NCBI GenBank assembly: GCA_041390685.1
Contig: JAWKPL010000001.1
Span: 1,736,001 to 1,800,000, forward strand
Direction of reading: 5' to 3'
DNA from: JAIBBD01 sp041390685
Lineage (GTDB): Bacteria > Chloroflexota > Dehalococcoidia > UBA2979
DNA: 64,000 bases
In this document: positions 33,673-42,190 of the stretch, one piece after another
Layout: each line of letters begins with the position of its first letter
How positions within the stretch are numbered: position 1 is the first letter of the stretch
Program-made: the position numbers and the translations under genes
The notes under the pieces: model-generated
Databases searched by the model: none
Told to the model about the DNA's origin: nothing
Seen by the model: the letters and a program-made list of their open reading frames with translations, nothing else

Positions 33673-34710
33673 TCAGGGCAGGATCCCCGTCTCTCGCATC
33701 AGGTCGAGTGAACCCTGCAGGTCGTTCAGATCACTCAGGTCGAGTTCCGGAGGCTCCATCTCCGAGATCGGCGGCAACCCCGTGTCGGTCGATACGCCCG
33801 TCACCAGCGGGTATTCGAACGTCTGCTCCGCGAAGTACTCCTGCGCGCTCGGCGTCAGCAGGTAGTCGATGAAACGCTCGGCCGCCGTCCGGTTCTGCGC
33901 CGTATCGAGCACCGCCGCGCCCGACACCACGAACAGCCCCCCGAGGTCGCCACCGCTGAAGTAGTAGTTTCGCGCCTTGAACCCGTCGCCCTGCTCCTCC
34001 AGGAAGCGGTAGAGGTAGTAGTGGTTCAGGAACGCCACCTGCACCTCACCGTTGGCCACCGCTTGGATCGCCGCAAGGTTGTTCGGGTACGTCTTCGGCT
34101 CGTTCACCTTGAGCGCTCGCAGCCACGTGCGAGCGAACTCCTCGCCACGAGTCAGCCGCAGCGCCGTCACGAACTCCGGGAACCCATCGCTTCGCGGCAC
34201 GATCCCCACCTGCCCGCGCCACTCGCTGTCCGTGTAGTCGAGGATCGATGACGGCAACGTTGCCGGGTCCAGGTCGTCCGTGTTGTAGACCACCACCCGC
34301 GCGCGACCAGAGATGCCGACCCATAGGGCATCCGGCGACCGAAACGCCGGGGACACCTGGTTCAGCGTCGCGGACGGCAGCTCCTGCAGCCGGCCGGCGG
34401 CTTTCAACGCCCCCAGCGCCCCGATGTCCTGGGTGTAGTACACGTCCGCCGGGCTGTGCTCGCCTTCCTCGAGGATCCCCAGCGCCAGGTCGGTCCCGTC
34501 GCCGTACTTCACCCGGATCCGCACTCCCGTGTCCTCCGAGAACTGCTCCAGCAGCGGCTGCACCAGGTTCTGTGAGCGCCCCGCGTAGATCGTCAGGACC
34601 TCGTCGTCGTCGCCTCCGCAACCGCTCAGCACCAACCCGGCCGTCAGGAGCAACACGGCCGCCACCGCCCCCGCGAGGCGACGTCCACGGCCTCCGGCCC
34701 CATGTCGCAT
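33673..34710 (-). CDS. fbpA: Ferric-iron-binding lipoprotein (FbpA-like)
   Basis: A 345-residue periplasmic-type binding protein of the Fe(III) family (type 2 fold). It begins with a basic signal peptide and the lipobox LTAGLVLSGC, so the mature protein is lipid-anchored at Cys. Recognisable parts are VLTIYAGRSQNLVQPLLEQF and ADVYYTQDIGALGAL; the iron-ligand Tyr pair appears in VAFLNHYYLYRFLEEQ. The ligands of FbpA are two adjacent Tyr with help from His or Glu, consistent with the HYYLY here. The start is ATG 34710, with AAGGGGGCGG upstream; an earlier GTG is less likely. Confidence 0.92.
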   Translation of the reverse strand: MRHGAGGRGRRLAGAVAAVLLLTAGLVLSGCGGDDDEVLTIYAGRSQNLVQPLLEQFSEDTGVRIRVKYGDGTDLALGILEEGEHSPADVYYTQDIGALGALKAAGRLQELPSATLNQVSPAFRSPDALWVGISGRARVVVYNTDDLDPATLPSSILDYTDSEWRGQVGIVPRSDGFPEFVTALRLTRGEEFARTWLRALKVNEPKTYPNNLAAIQAVANGEVQVAFLNHYYLYRFLEEQGDGFKARNYYFSGGDLGGLFVVSGAAVLDTAQNRTAAERFIDYLLTPSAQEYFAEQTFEYPLVTGVSTDTGLPPISEMEPPELDLSDLNDLQGSLDLMRETGILP

Positions 34711-34745
34711 GTCCGCCCCCTTCCGCACGCGCCCCGTCGGACCCC

Positions 34746-35944
34746 TCACTGGAACGAGGTCACGAGGTCGCTCTGCTGCAGTCGTAGCGCGCTCGCCGTG
34801 CGGTTGATCGCCGCAAGTGCCGCGTCACGCTGCTCCGCCGACAGCGAGTCCGGCGGCGCCTTGTAGTACCCCACGATCGCCCGGTCGGCCTCCGCGTCGG
34901 CCTTGGCCACCTCGGGCTGGATCGACAGGTAGAACGAATACCCTTCGACCTGCGCTACTCCGGCGGCGTCCGCGTTCCCGGCCTGCGCGCTTTTCAGCGC
35001 CTCGTTCAGGTACCGCACCGATCCCAGGTAGAACATAGCGTTCAACCGCGAGTACACGTCTGCGGCAGCCGCGTCATACGCTCCCTGATCCCTTAACCGC
35101 GGCCTTGCTGAGCGCGGCTCAGGGCCTCGCGCAACGGCGTGTCGATGCTGCCCGGCCGGTTGAAGTTGCCTTCCCGGCTTTGAGCGGTCGCCGCCAGTGA
35201 GTTCGGGTACTTGCCGTCCCGCTCCTCGCCCACGTAGATGGCCATGCCTCGTCCACCAGCCCGGGTTCAGGTCCACGCTCGCTCGCTGCAGGTAATGCCG
35301 CGTCAGTGGTACAGGATGCGCTGAATCCCCTTTTGGATCGCCTGCCGTCGCTGCGCGTCGGTGTACTGCTCTGCCGTCCGCGCCTTCGCGATCGCGTCGA
35401 CGATCTCAGTGTCGAGGAACGTCGCGCTCTTGTAGAAGGCCGCCGCATCCGGGAAGTCCGTCGTCCGCGCCGCCTCTCGCGCCCACATCCGCAGCGACCG
35501 GCTCGAGGTGCCGATGCGCGTGTGCTTCCCCGCCTCGTACATCAACAGGATCTCGGCCGCCGGCAGCGGCTGCGCCTCGTTCACGAGGTTCGTGAGCGCC
35601 ACGATCTCCTGGTAGTCGCTCGAGATCTTCTGGTAAATCTCCCGGTTCGTCGTCGGCGTATAGATGCCGTCCGACTTCGTCGGCCCCGAGGTCTGCGCCG
35701 TCAGCCCCACCGGCACCGAGACACTCCCGCCGCTCGCGGCCGTCGTCGTCGCGCTGCCGCTCGGCGCTCCGCTCGCCGACACGCTGCCGGATACGCTCGA
35801 GCTGGCTGCCGCTCCCCCGTCGTCAATGACATCGACCCGCGGACGGTCCTCTCCGTCACCGCTGCACCCCGCGAGGAGCAACGCCGCCGCCGCGACCCCG
35901 CCCGCCATCCAACCGCGGCCCCGGCCGCGGGAGTGCTCGTTCAT
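34746..35944 (-). pseudogene. Helical lipoprotein broken by four single-base losses
   Basis: Starts intact: MNEHSRGRGRGWMAGG, then the lipobox LLLAGC and a Ser/Gly linker, and continues to RRQAIQKGIQRILYH, where a stop falls at 35303. Reading on, the protein is recovered in successive frames: LTRHYLQRASVDLNPG, LVDEAW, then AIYVGEERDGKYPNSLAATA, and finally RDQGAYDAAAADVYSRLNAM through to LQQSDLVTSFQ. Each shift is repaired by adding one base, at about 35304, 35262, 35241 and 35098, each in or next to a short C or G run. The restored protein is about 400 residues, helical, lipid-anchored. Its place between the cupredoxin and FbpA genes suggests a role in iron handling. An FEA1/H43-type ferric-assimilation function is one unverified idea. 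Confidence 0.75.
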
Positions 35945-35977
35945 GACACATCCTTTCTGAGACCTGACTGCCAGGCG

Positions 35978-36541
35978 CTACTCGACCCGGAACGCGACCC
36001 GCATCCCCAGCTCGTAGTGGCTCTCGAGTTCCCCGTCCTCCACCTCCGCGATGTTGCAGAGCAGCACGTAGTTCCCCGGGGTCAGCGTGACCGTCTTGCT
36101 CGCCTGCGACTTCGCCGAGAACGGCTCGATCTCATCCACGAGGTCCACCTCGTCCTCCGGCACGCGCCCCTCCTCCACCGGCAGCTTGTCTGGCGCAAGG
36201 TCCGTCCGCACGATCACGAGTTCGTGTGCGTCCTCCGGCCCCTGGTTGTCCGCGAGGAAGTACACCTGCCCCGCTTTCACCGTGGCCACCTTCGGCTCCA
36301 CCGCCCACTCACGCAGCACCACGTCCGCCTGCTGCGCCCCCGCCGGCTTCGCCTCCACTACCCCGGGCCCCGGCGCCGAGGCGCTCCCCGTCCCGCTCGA
36401 GCTCACGCTCCCGCTCGCCGAGGACGTCCCCCCATCCTCGATCACGTCCACCGCCGGCCGGTCCTCGCCGCCGCACGCCGCCACCAGCAGCGCCATCCCC
36501 GCCATCGAGGTCGCCGCCCACGCCGTCACTCGTACTCGCAT
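35978..36541 (-). CDS. Cupredoxin-like lipoprotein
   Basis: A 187-residue lipid-anchored protein with a signal peptide and lipobox GMALLVAAC, followed by a Ser/Gly/Pro linker. The globular part (about 75-187) is a single cupredoxin-like beta-barrel. It has the likely copper ligands His (EDAHELVIV), Cys (YVLLCNIAEVED), His (LESHYELGM) and Met (ELGMRVAF), in the type-1 copper order. It may carry electrons or copper at the outer face of the membrane. Copper-dependent steps often accompany iron uptake, and this gene lies two genes upstream of the iron transporter. The start is ATG 36541 after GAGGAGGG. Confidence 0.75.
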   Translation of the reverse strand: MRVRVTAWAATSMAGMALLVAACGGEDRPAVDVIEDGGTSSASGSVSSSGTGSASAPGPGVVEAKPAGAQQADVVLREWAVEPKVATVKAGQVYFLADNQGPEDAHELVIVRTDLAPDKLPVEEGRVPEDEVDLVDEIEPFSAKSQASKTVTLTPGNYVLLCNIAEVEDGELESHYELGMRVAFRVE

Positions 36542-36562
36542 CCCCGTTCCCTCCTCTGCGGC

Positions 36563-39500
36563 TCAGCCGCCGAGCATCTCCCGTGCAATCCCCACCGGGA
36601 CGCGCCACAGATACTCCACCCGGATGAACGAGGCACCGCTCGCGCGCCGTCGATAGCGCACCGTGACCTCCTCCATCCGCATCCCTTTCTTCAGCAGGTC
36701 GAGCGTGAGCACCTGGGCGTAGTTGTAGTCGTGGACGATCTCCGCCACGTCCAGCGCTCGCCGCGAGAACGCCCGATACCCCGTCTGCCCGTCCGTCACC
36801 CACCGCCCGCACAGCGCCGACAGCAGCAGGCTGAATCCCCGGTTCGCCGCCCGCCGGCGCCGCGTCATCCCCTCGATGTCGCCCCGGAACCGCGACCCGA
36901 GGACGTAATCCGCCCGTCCCGCCCGGATCGGCGCCAGCAGCTGCTCCGCCTCCGCCGGGTCGTACTCGCCGTCCGCATCGAGGTACACCGCGCTCGTCAC
37001 TTCGAGGTCGCGCGCCGCCGCCAGCCCCGTCCGCAGCGCCGCGCCCAGCCCGCGCCGCTCCTCATGCCGCTCCACCTGCGCCCCGTACGCGGCCGCCACC
37101 GCCCCCGTGCCGTCGCCGGACCCGTCATCGACGACGATCACCTCGTGCGCTACCTCGAGGCGCGCGAGTCCCGCCAGCACCCACGGCAGCCGTTCCGCCT
37201 CGTTGTGCGCCGGGATCACGAACGCCACACGCTCCGCAGCGCGCGCCCACTTGTGCGGCACCAGCGCGCGCCCCACCGACTCGTCCGGCGCCCGTACACC
37301 CAGCAGCCCGCAGACGGTCGCCGCCACGTCGGTCAGGAACCGCCGCTCCTCCACCACCACCCCGCGAGGTGCCCCCGCCCCCCACAGCAGGCACGGCACG
37401 TTGATCTCCGGCGGGCTCATGTGCCCGTGGCCGCCGATCCCGATACCCTGCCCGTGGTCCGAGGTCACGATCACCGTCGCCTCGTCGAGGTAGCCCGCCT
37501 CCCGGCACCACCTCACGAACTGCTCGATCGTCCGGTCGGTCGCCTCGATCCGCTCGAGGTACTCCGGCCGGTAGCTCCCCCGCGCGTGCCCCGTCTGGTC
37601 CACGCTCAGCAACTGCAGCACCAGCAGCTCCGGGTCCTCCTCCATGAGCGTCCGCTTCGCCCGCTCCACCAGCGCGCCGTCGATCGCTTCGTTGTCCATC
37701 ACCGCGGTCACCGCCCGCACGTCCCGCTCCCCGAACGCGTCCACGAGGTGCGCGATGCCCACCACCGCCCCCTGCATCCCCGCCCCACGCAGCACGTCGA
37801 ACACCGACTCGCACTTCACGCCAAGGCTCGGCACGAAGTTGCTGCGCATCCCGTGCACGCTCGGCGGCGCACCCGTGAGCATCGAGGCGAACGCCGTGAC
37901 CGTCCGCGCCGGATACACCGTGCACACGTCCGTGAACTCGATTCCCTCCGCTCGCAGCGTGTCGACGAACGGCGTCCGCGCCTCCCGCAGCCGGTCCGCT
38001 CGGCATCCGTCGATCGCGATCACGATCACCCGTCGGCTCGTCCGCTCCGTCGGCGTCACGGGCGCGCGTAGCCCGCGCTGCGGCAGGGCCGGGACCCACG
38101 TGAACCACCACTGGTGCGTGAGCACCGCTCCGAGGGCCACCGCGGCCGTGAACGCCTGAACGCCCGCAAACGCGCTCCACGACCCCGCCCCAGACCCCAC
38201 GAGGTGCTCGAACGCCAGGACGAGCAGCAGTACCTTCGGCGTCTGCTCCAGGAAGTTCCCGCTCGTCGGGTCCGGGTTTTCGATCACCAGCCGCGTGAAC
38301 CGCGTGAAGTTCGTCCACGGCGTCCCGATTCGCAAGTGGTAGTACACCGTCCCCCACAGGATCACCGTGAACCCGAAGTACAGCCCCAGCACCACCCCCA
38401 CCGCCACGAGGTCGAACGCGCGGAACGCGACCACGAACGCGGCCAGCGCCACCCACAGCCCTGCCCGCAACCGCAGCGGGAAGTCGTACCGCCACCACAC
38501 CAGCGCCAGCGGCACCAGCGCGACGAGTGCGACGCCCGCCCGCCCGAGGTACCCCGTCTCGCCGAGGTGCGGCACGCTCAGCACCCCGATCACCACCAGC
38601 GCGAACACCGGCGTGAACGGCTTCCCCTCGTTCACCACGTTCCACAGCCGCGCCGCCACGATCTCGAACCGCGAGGCCCGAGGCTGCGCGCGCCGCCCGC
38701 CTCGGAATAACCCCCACCCCTCGAACGCCGCGAACCCCAGCCCCACGCTCAGCGAGTACGCGAACTTCAGCCCGTGCGTCAGCAGCGCCAGCGCCAGCGC
38801 CTCCTCCGCTCCCACGCCGGCGAACACCAGCACGCTGGTCATGCTCGCTTCGTACACGCCGAGACCCCCCGGCGTGAGGTGCACGATCTGAAACAGCACC
38901 GCGAACGCCGTCGCTCCCACGGCCGCCCCGAGGCCGATCTCGACCCCGAACAGACGCGCCGCACCCAGCAGCACCGCGCTCTCCAGCGCCCAGCTCACGA
39001 GGATCAGCGGCGTCGCCGCTGTCAGGCGGCGCATCGAGATCGCCCGCAGCGCTGCCTGTGCCTCGCGGGCACGCGCACGCAGCCGCGCCGGCAACGCGAC
39101 GTTTGCCCCCAGCCACATCGCTGTCAGCCCCGCCGCCGCCAGCAGCACCAGCGCCGCCGCCGCTAGGAACGCGACCCGTAGCTCGCTGGCCCGGATCACC
39201 GCCGGGATCGCGACCACGGTCAGCACCGCCAGCGCCGCGAAGTCAAGGACGCGCGCCACCACCGTCGTCGCGACCGCCTCGGGCAGCGGTACGCCGTGCC
39301 GCGACGCCAGCGCCGGCCGCGCGATCTCCCCCGCGCGCAGCGGCAGGACGTGATTCAGGAAGAGGCTCACCTGCAAGATCGAGAACAAACGCGCCGTCGG
39401 CAGCGGGCGCCTCAGCAGCATCCGCCATGCCGCCGCCCGCACCCAGAACGCCGCCGTGTACGCCAGCGCGACGAAACCCAGCACTGCCGGCTGACGCGTG

Positions 39501-39655
39501 GCCTCGTCGACCGCCCCTCGCAGGGAGGCTCCGTCGACCACCCGCGCGACAATCCCCAGCGTCACGGCTGTACCGGTCGCGCCGGCGATTAGCCGCCACC
39601 TCGGGATCGCCAGCGCGGCGGCCGCTCCTCGTACTCCCGCCGTCGAGCTGTGCAT
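36563..39655 (-). CDS. Three-part fusion: LPG-synthase-like membrane domain, phosphodiesterase, GT2 glycosyltransferase
   Basis: A single 1030-residue frame. Residues about 20-315 form a lysylphosphatidylglycerol-synthase-like (UPF0104/AglD) membrane domain with NHVLPLRAGEIARPAL and HLTPGGLGVYEASM. Residues 345-520 are an extra membrane block. Residues 541-800 are a type I phosphodiesterase/alkaline-phosphatase-fold domain with metal sites in IDGCRAD, SVDQTGHARG (Asp 686, His 690), TSDHGQG (Asp 733, His 734) and GGHGHM (His 743). Residues 807-1025 are a family 2 glycosyltransferase with VIPAHNEA, VDDGSGDGT and YLDADGEYDP (Asp-x-Asp). It is the first gene of the iron operon. A role in making or trimming a lipid-linked sugar is inference. 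Confidence 0.9.
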   Translation of the reverse strand: MHSSTAGVRGAAAALAIPRWRLIAGATGTAVTLGIVARVVDGASLRGAVDEATRQPAVLGFVALAYTAAFWVRAAAWRMLLRRPLPTARLFSILQVSLFLNHVLPLRAGEIARPALASRHGVPLPEAVATTVVARVLDFAALAVLTVVAIPAVIRASELRVAFLAAAALVLLAAAGLTAMWLGANVALPARLRARAREAQAALRAISMRRLTAATPLILVSWALESAVLLGAARLFGVEIGLGAAVGATAFAVLFQIVHLTPGGLGVYEASMTSVLVFAGVGAEEALALALLTHGLKFAYSLSVGLGFAAFEGWGLFRGGRRAQPRASRFEIVAARLWNVVNEGKPFTPVFALVVIGVLSVPHLGETGYLGRAGVALVALVPLALVWWRYDFPLRLRAGLWVALAAFVVAFRAFDLVAVGVVLGLYFGFTVILWGTVYYHLRIGTPWTNFTRFTRLVIENPDPTSGNFLEQTPKVLLLVLAFEHLVGSGAGSWSAFAGVQAFTAAVALGAVLTHQWWFTWVPALPQRGLRAPVTPTERTSRRVIVIAIDGCRADRLREARTPFVDTLRAEGIEFTDVCTVYPARTVTAFASMLTGAPPSVHGMRSNFVPSLGVKCESVFDVLRGAGMQGAVVGIAHLVDAFGERDVRAVTAVMDNEAIDGALVERAKRTLMEEDPELLVLQLLSVDQTGHARGSYRPEYLERIEATDRTIEQFVRWCREAGYLDEATVIVTSDHGQGIGIGGHGHMSPPEINVPCLLWGAGAPRGVVVEERRFLTDVAATVCGLLGVRAPDESVGRALVPHKWARAAERVAFVIPAHNEAERLPWVLAGLARLEVAHEVIVVDDGSGDGTGAVAAAYGAQVERHEERRGLGAALRTGLAAARDLEVTSAVYLDADGEYDPAEAEQLLAPIRAGRADYVLGSRFRGDIEGMTRRRRAANRGFSLLLSALCGRWVTDGQTGYRAFSRRALDVAEIVHDYNYAQVLTLDLLKKGMRMEEVTVRYRRRASGASFIRVEYLWRVPVGIAREMLGG

Positions 39656-39701
39656 CTGTCCCCACCCGCCGCCAACCGGCCGGACGGCGCCGAACCATAC
39701 G

Positions 39702-39734
39702 TTGCTGACTGATGGTTAGCATAGGCTAATCTCA
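39702..39734 (+). promoter_or_regulatory. DtxR/IdeR-like iron box overlapping a promoter
   Basis: The 19-mer TTAGCATAGGCTAATCTCA (39716-39734) matches the DtxR/IdeR consensus TTAGGTTAGGCTAACCTAA at 15 of 19 positions and has the internal inverted repeat TTAGC/GCTAA. It overlaps a plus-strand promoter candidate: TTGCTG at 39702-39707, a 17-base spacer and GCTAAT at 39725-39730. It is 60 bases upstream of the minus-strand fusion gene and about 100 upstream of the plus-strand DUF3052-like gene, so a repressor here could control either or both. Confidence 0.55.
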
Positions 39735-39833
39735 ACCTGATGAAGAGACAAACATAGGGCGGCAGTGAGAGCAACCGAGAATTGCACGGTTACACTGTGC
39801 GATTACGGATGGATTGGATGGTACCGTGTGCCC

Positions 39834-40247
39834 GTGGCCGGCTACTCAGGCACGCCGCTTCCCCGCAAGCTCGGCATCAAGCCGGGGGCCCGCCTGGCGC
39901 TCATCGGCGCCCCCGAGGACTTCGCCGCCGTGCTCGGCGCCCTTCCCGAGGGCGTGACCGTCCGCAGCACCGCTCACGGCCCCCTCGACGTCGCCCTCTA
40001 CTTCACCACCCGCCGGCTCGACCTCGAGCGACGCTTCGGCGCACTCGCGAAGGCGCTCGACCAGGCGGGCGGCCTCTGGATCGCCTGGCCCAAGCGCGCC
40101 TCTGGCGTACCCACCGACCTCACCGAGAACGTCATCCGCGATATCGGCCTCGCCGCCGGCCTCGTCGACAACAAGGTCTGTGCCATCGACGACACCTGGT
40201 CGGGCCTACGCTTCGTCATCCGCCTCAAAGACCGCGTCCGAGGCTGA
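39834..40247 (+). CDS. DUF3052-family protein
   Basis: A 137-residue cytoplasmic protein. I use the GTG at 39834, because the family begins MAGYSGTPLxxKLGIKPG and this sequence reads VAGYSGTPLPRKLGIKPGAR. Other conserved parts are ARLALIGAPEDFAAVLG and LYFTTRRLDLERRFGALAKA, followed by LWIAWPKRASGVPTDLTENV. The function of DUF3052 is not known to me. It is divergent from the iron operon, and the iron box lies in the shared intergenic region. Confidence 0.85.
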   Translation: MAGYSGTPLPRKLGIKPGARLALIGAPEDFAAVLGALPEGVTVRSTAHGPLDVALYFTTRRLDLERRFGALAKALDQAGGLWIAWPKRASGVPTDLTENVIRDIGLAAGLVDNKVCAIDDTWSGLRFVIRLKDRVRG

Positions 40248-40381
40248 TGCCACGCGAAGGCCGGTGCTGAGGCGCCATTCGACCCTGACCATCACGTACT
40301 CGTCGTCGTAGACGTGGACTCATGCAGTTTGTATTTGACGAGCGAAGAGCCCGCCCAGGCTGCGGCGCAGCTGCTGGAGCT

Positions 40382-40539
40382 GCGCGACCTTCGAGGATCT
40401 CTCCCCGTACGATTTAGAGACCCTCAGTCTGGTGAATGCGCGACTCGGCTCGCTCGACCAGTGGGCGTTGGTTCGCTACACGCATCGGGTACCCGAGTGG
40501 GGAGAATCCCGAGCGGCGACGCACGATTCCGAGCGGTGA
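40382..40539 (+). pseudogene. Remnant of a DUF4065 (Panacea/SocA-like) antitoxin domain
   Basis: The frame reads FEDLSPYDLETLSLVNARLG then SLDQWALVRYTHRVPEWGES, ending TGA at 40539. The pattern of an acidic helix, an LxxL turn and a TH.VPxW motif matches the C-terminal part of DUF4065 domains, which are antitoxins and proteolytic adaptors. No coherent upstream half is present, so this is probably a decayed fragment. The rest of the 418-base gap (40248-40665) holds no gene I trust. Confidence 0.35.
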
Positions 40540-40665
40540 AGACGGAGAGAGCCCCCGACTCTATGGCGTCGCACCCGCAAATCGTCGCGAGGTTAAGCCT
40601 CACACGTTCATCCACTCACCTGTGGTCGTCTCAGAACTGACCGCGTCGCCTCAAGCCGCAACTGA

Positions 40666-41652
40666 CTACGGTTGCGCATGCTCCTCCAGGAACGACCACA
40701 CCTCGTGCGTGAACGTCGAGGAGAAGTCGATGTCGTGGCTGCCCCCGTGCACCGTCCACAGTTCGACCGCCCCGCCCTCCGCGCACTCCTCGTAGCGCGT
40801 CACCGACGTCTCCCCGCCGGGCAGCGTTCCCGCGAGGTCGAGGACGGTCTCTCGCACCTCGGGCTCCTCCTCGCAACCGTTTCGCTCGCGCCACCTCTCG
40901 ATCGACGCCGCCACCGAGGGATACGAGACCGTCCCGGCCCCGAACCGGCCCCCGAGGTAGTGCACCACCGGGTCCGCGTCACCGTGTACCTGTAACACCG
41001 CCACCGGCTCGCCGCGCTCGCACCCCCCCTCTTCGGCCGCGTTCACTCCCGCCGCCGTCACGATCGCGGCGATGCGCTCCGGCATCTCGCACGCGAGCCG
41101 GTGCGCCATGAACGCCCCGTTCGAGAACCCGGCCACGTATACGCGTCGCGCATCGACCGCGCGTTGTGCCGACACGTCATCGATCACCGCCCGCACGTAC
41201 TCGATGTCGTCCACCGCCTGCTCGAAGAAATTGCAGCAGGCCGCTGACGCGTTCCAGAACCGGCGCCCGACCGCGTCGCGCGATCCCTCCGGATGCACGA
41301 CCAGCGCCCCCGCCCGCTCCGCCAGCGCGTCCAGCCCGAGCGTGTCGTAGTCCGCGCCTTGTCCATATCCATGCAGGACGACGATGAGCGGTGCCGGCTC
41401 AGCGTCGCCGCGTGCAGCCGGTTCCACCAGCCGGTACGGGCGGCGCGCCAGAAGATCGTTGGTGTCGGCCACCGCCGTCCCGGTCGCCGCCGGCTGGGCC
41501 GGCACCGCCGCCGCGGTGGGTGTCGCTCCACTGCCACCGGCATCGGCGCATCCCGTGGCGAGCCAGGTCAGCGCGACGAGCATCCCGGACACCAGCCACG
41601 ACGCGCGCGATACGCTTGTCCGGACAGCCCGACCACCCACTCGCCCACGCAT
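40666..41652 (-). CDS. PHB-depolymerase-like esterase lipoprotein
   Basis: A 328-residue alpha/beta hydrolase of the LpqC/polyhydroxybutyrate-depolymerase type, which hydrolyses extracellular polyesters, feruloyl esters or similar. It begins with a signal peptide and lipobox LTWLATGC, followed by a Thr/Ala/Pro linker. The catalytic set is complete: oxyanion segment PLIVVLHGYGQGADYD, nucleophile elbow VYVAGFSNGAFMAHRLA (GxSxG), acid VHGDADPVVHYLGG and His VHGGSHDIDFSS. Cys pairs such as ASAACCNFFEQ suggest disulfides, consistent with export. The substrate is open. It is divergent from the next gene. Confidence 0.88.
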   Translation of the reverse strand: MRGRVGGRAVRTSVSRASWLVSGMLVALTWLATGCADAGGSGATPTAAAVPAQPAATGTAVADTNDLLARRPYRLVEPAARGDAEPAPLIVVLHGYGQGADYDTLGLDALAERAGALVVHPEGSRDAVGRRFWNASAACCNFFEQAVDDIEYVRAVIDDVSAQRAVDARRVYVAGFSNGAFMAHRLACEMPERIAAIVTAAGVNAAEEGGCERGEPVAVLQVHGDADPVVHYLGGRFGAGTVSYPSVAASIERWRERNGCEEEPEVRETVLDLAGTLPGGETSVTRYEECAEGGAVELWTVHGGSHDIDFSSTFTHEVWSFLEEHAQP

Positions 41653-41773
41653 GGATCCATCGTAGCCCGTGACCGCCGCGCCGTTCCGGCCGCGGCGATG
41701 CCAGACGCCGCTCTGCGCTCGCGCCTCCTCACGCTACCCTCGACGTGCGGCGTCGCAGGCAAAGGAGGCCGCC

Positions 41774-42190
41774 GTGACACGCACCGATCGCGATCCGCAG
41801 CAGCCTCGCCGTCGGGGCGGGCAGCCCGGCAACCTCAACGCATTCAAAGACGGACGGTATTCGCGGCGCCTGGGCCATGCCTTCCGCATGGCGCCGCCCG
41901 GCGACATGCGCGACCACCTCTTCGCGGTCGTCGCCACGGTCGTCCGTCTCGAGCTCGGCCGTCTCCGGCGGGCGCCCACGACCGAGGAGCGCGCCGCCGC
42001 CATCGAGCGGGCCATCCGCCGCGTCCAGCGCGCCGGCACCACGCCCAACTACCGCTCCGCGCGCTCACCACGCGAGGTTGCCCGCATGTTCCACAACGCC
42101 ATCGATGCCGCGCTCACCGCAGATCCCGAGCCCCTCGACGCCCCGTCGCCGGCCTCACGAGAACGCCCCGAAAACGAAGGAAACGAATGA
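41774..42190 (+). CDS. Small basic protein with a GxPGNxNAxKxGxYS motif (hypothetical)
   Basis: A 138-residue protein whose GTG at 41774 follows a perfect AAAGGAGG site. The N-terminus has GGQPGNLNAFKDGRYSRRL, a motif seen at the N-terminus of phage terminase small subunits and of many short uncharacterised proteins. The rest is Arg/Ala-rich and helical (TTEERAAAIERAIRRVQR), with an acidic tail. There are no other phage genes nearby, so a terminase role is unlikely. Its 3' end runs into repeat family A, copy 1. Confidence 0.6.
   Translation: MTRTDRDPQQPRRRGGQPGNLNAFKDGRYSRRLGHAFRMAPPGDMRDHLFAVVATVVRLELGRLRRAPTTEERAAAIERAIRRVQRAGTTPNYRSARSPREVARMFHNAIDAALTADPEPLDAPSPASRERPENEGNE

Noticed and set aside
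35306..38071. Plus-strand frame of 921 codons across the fusion and lipoprotein genes
   Set aside because: It is the antisense shadow of minus-strand genes with clear motifs; it is rich in Arg, His and Pro and has no domain.
40314..40640. Plus-strand frame of 108 codons after the DUF3052-like gene
   Set aside because: Random-looking sequence; a different frame in the same region shows the DUF4065-like fragment instead.
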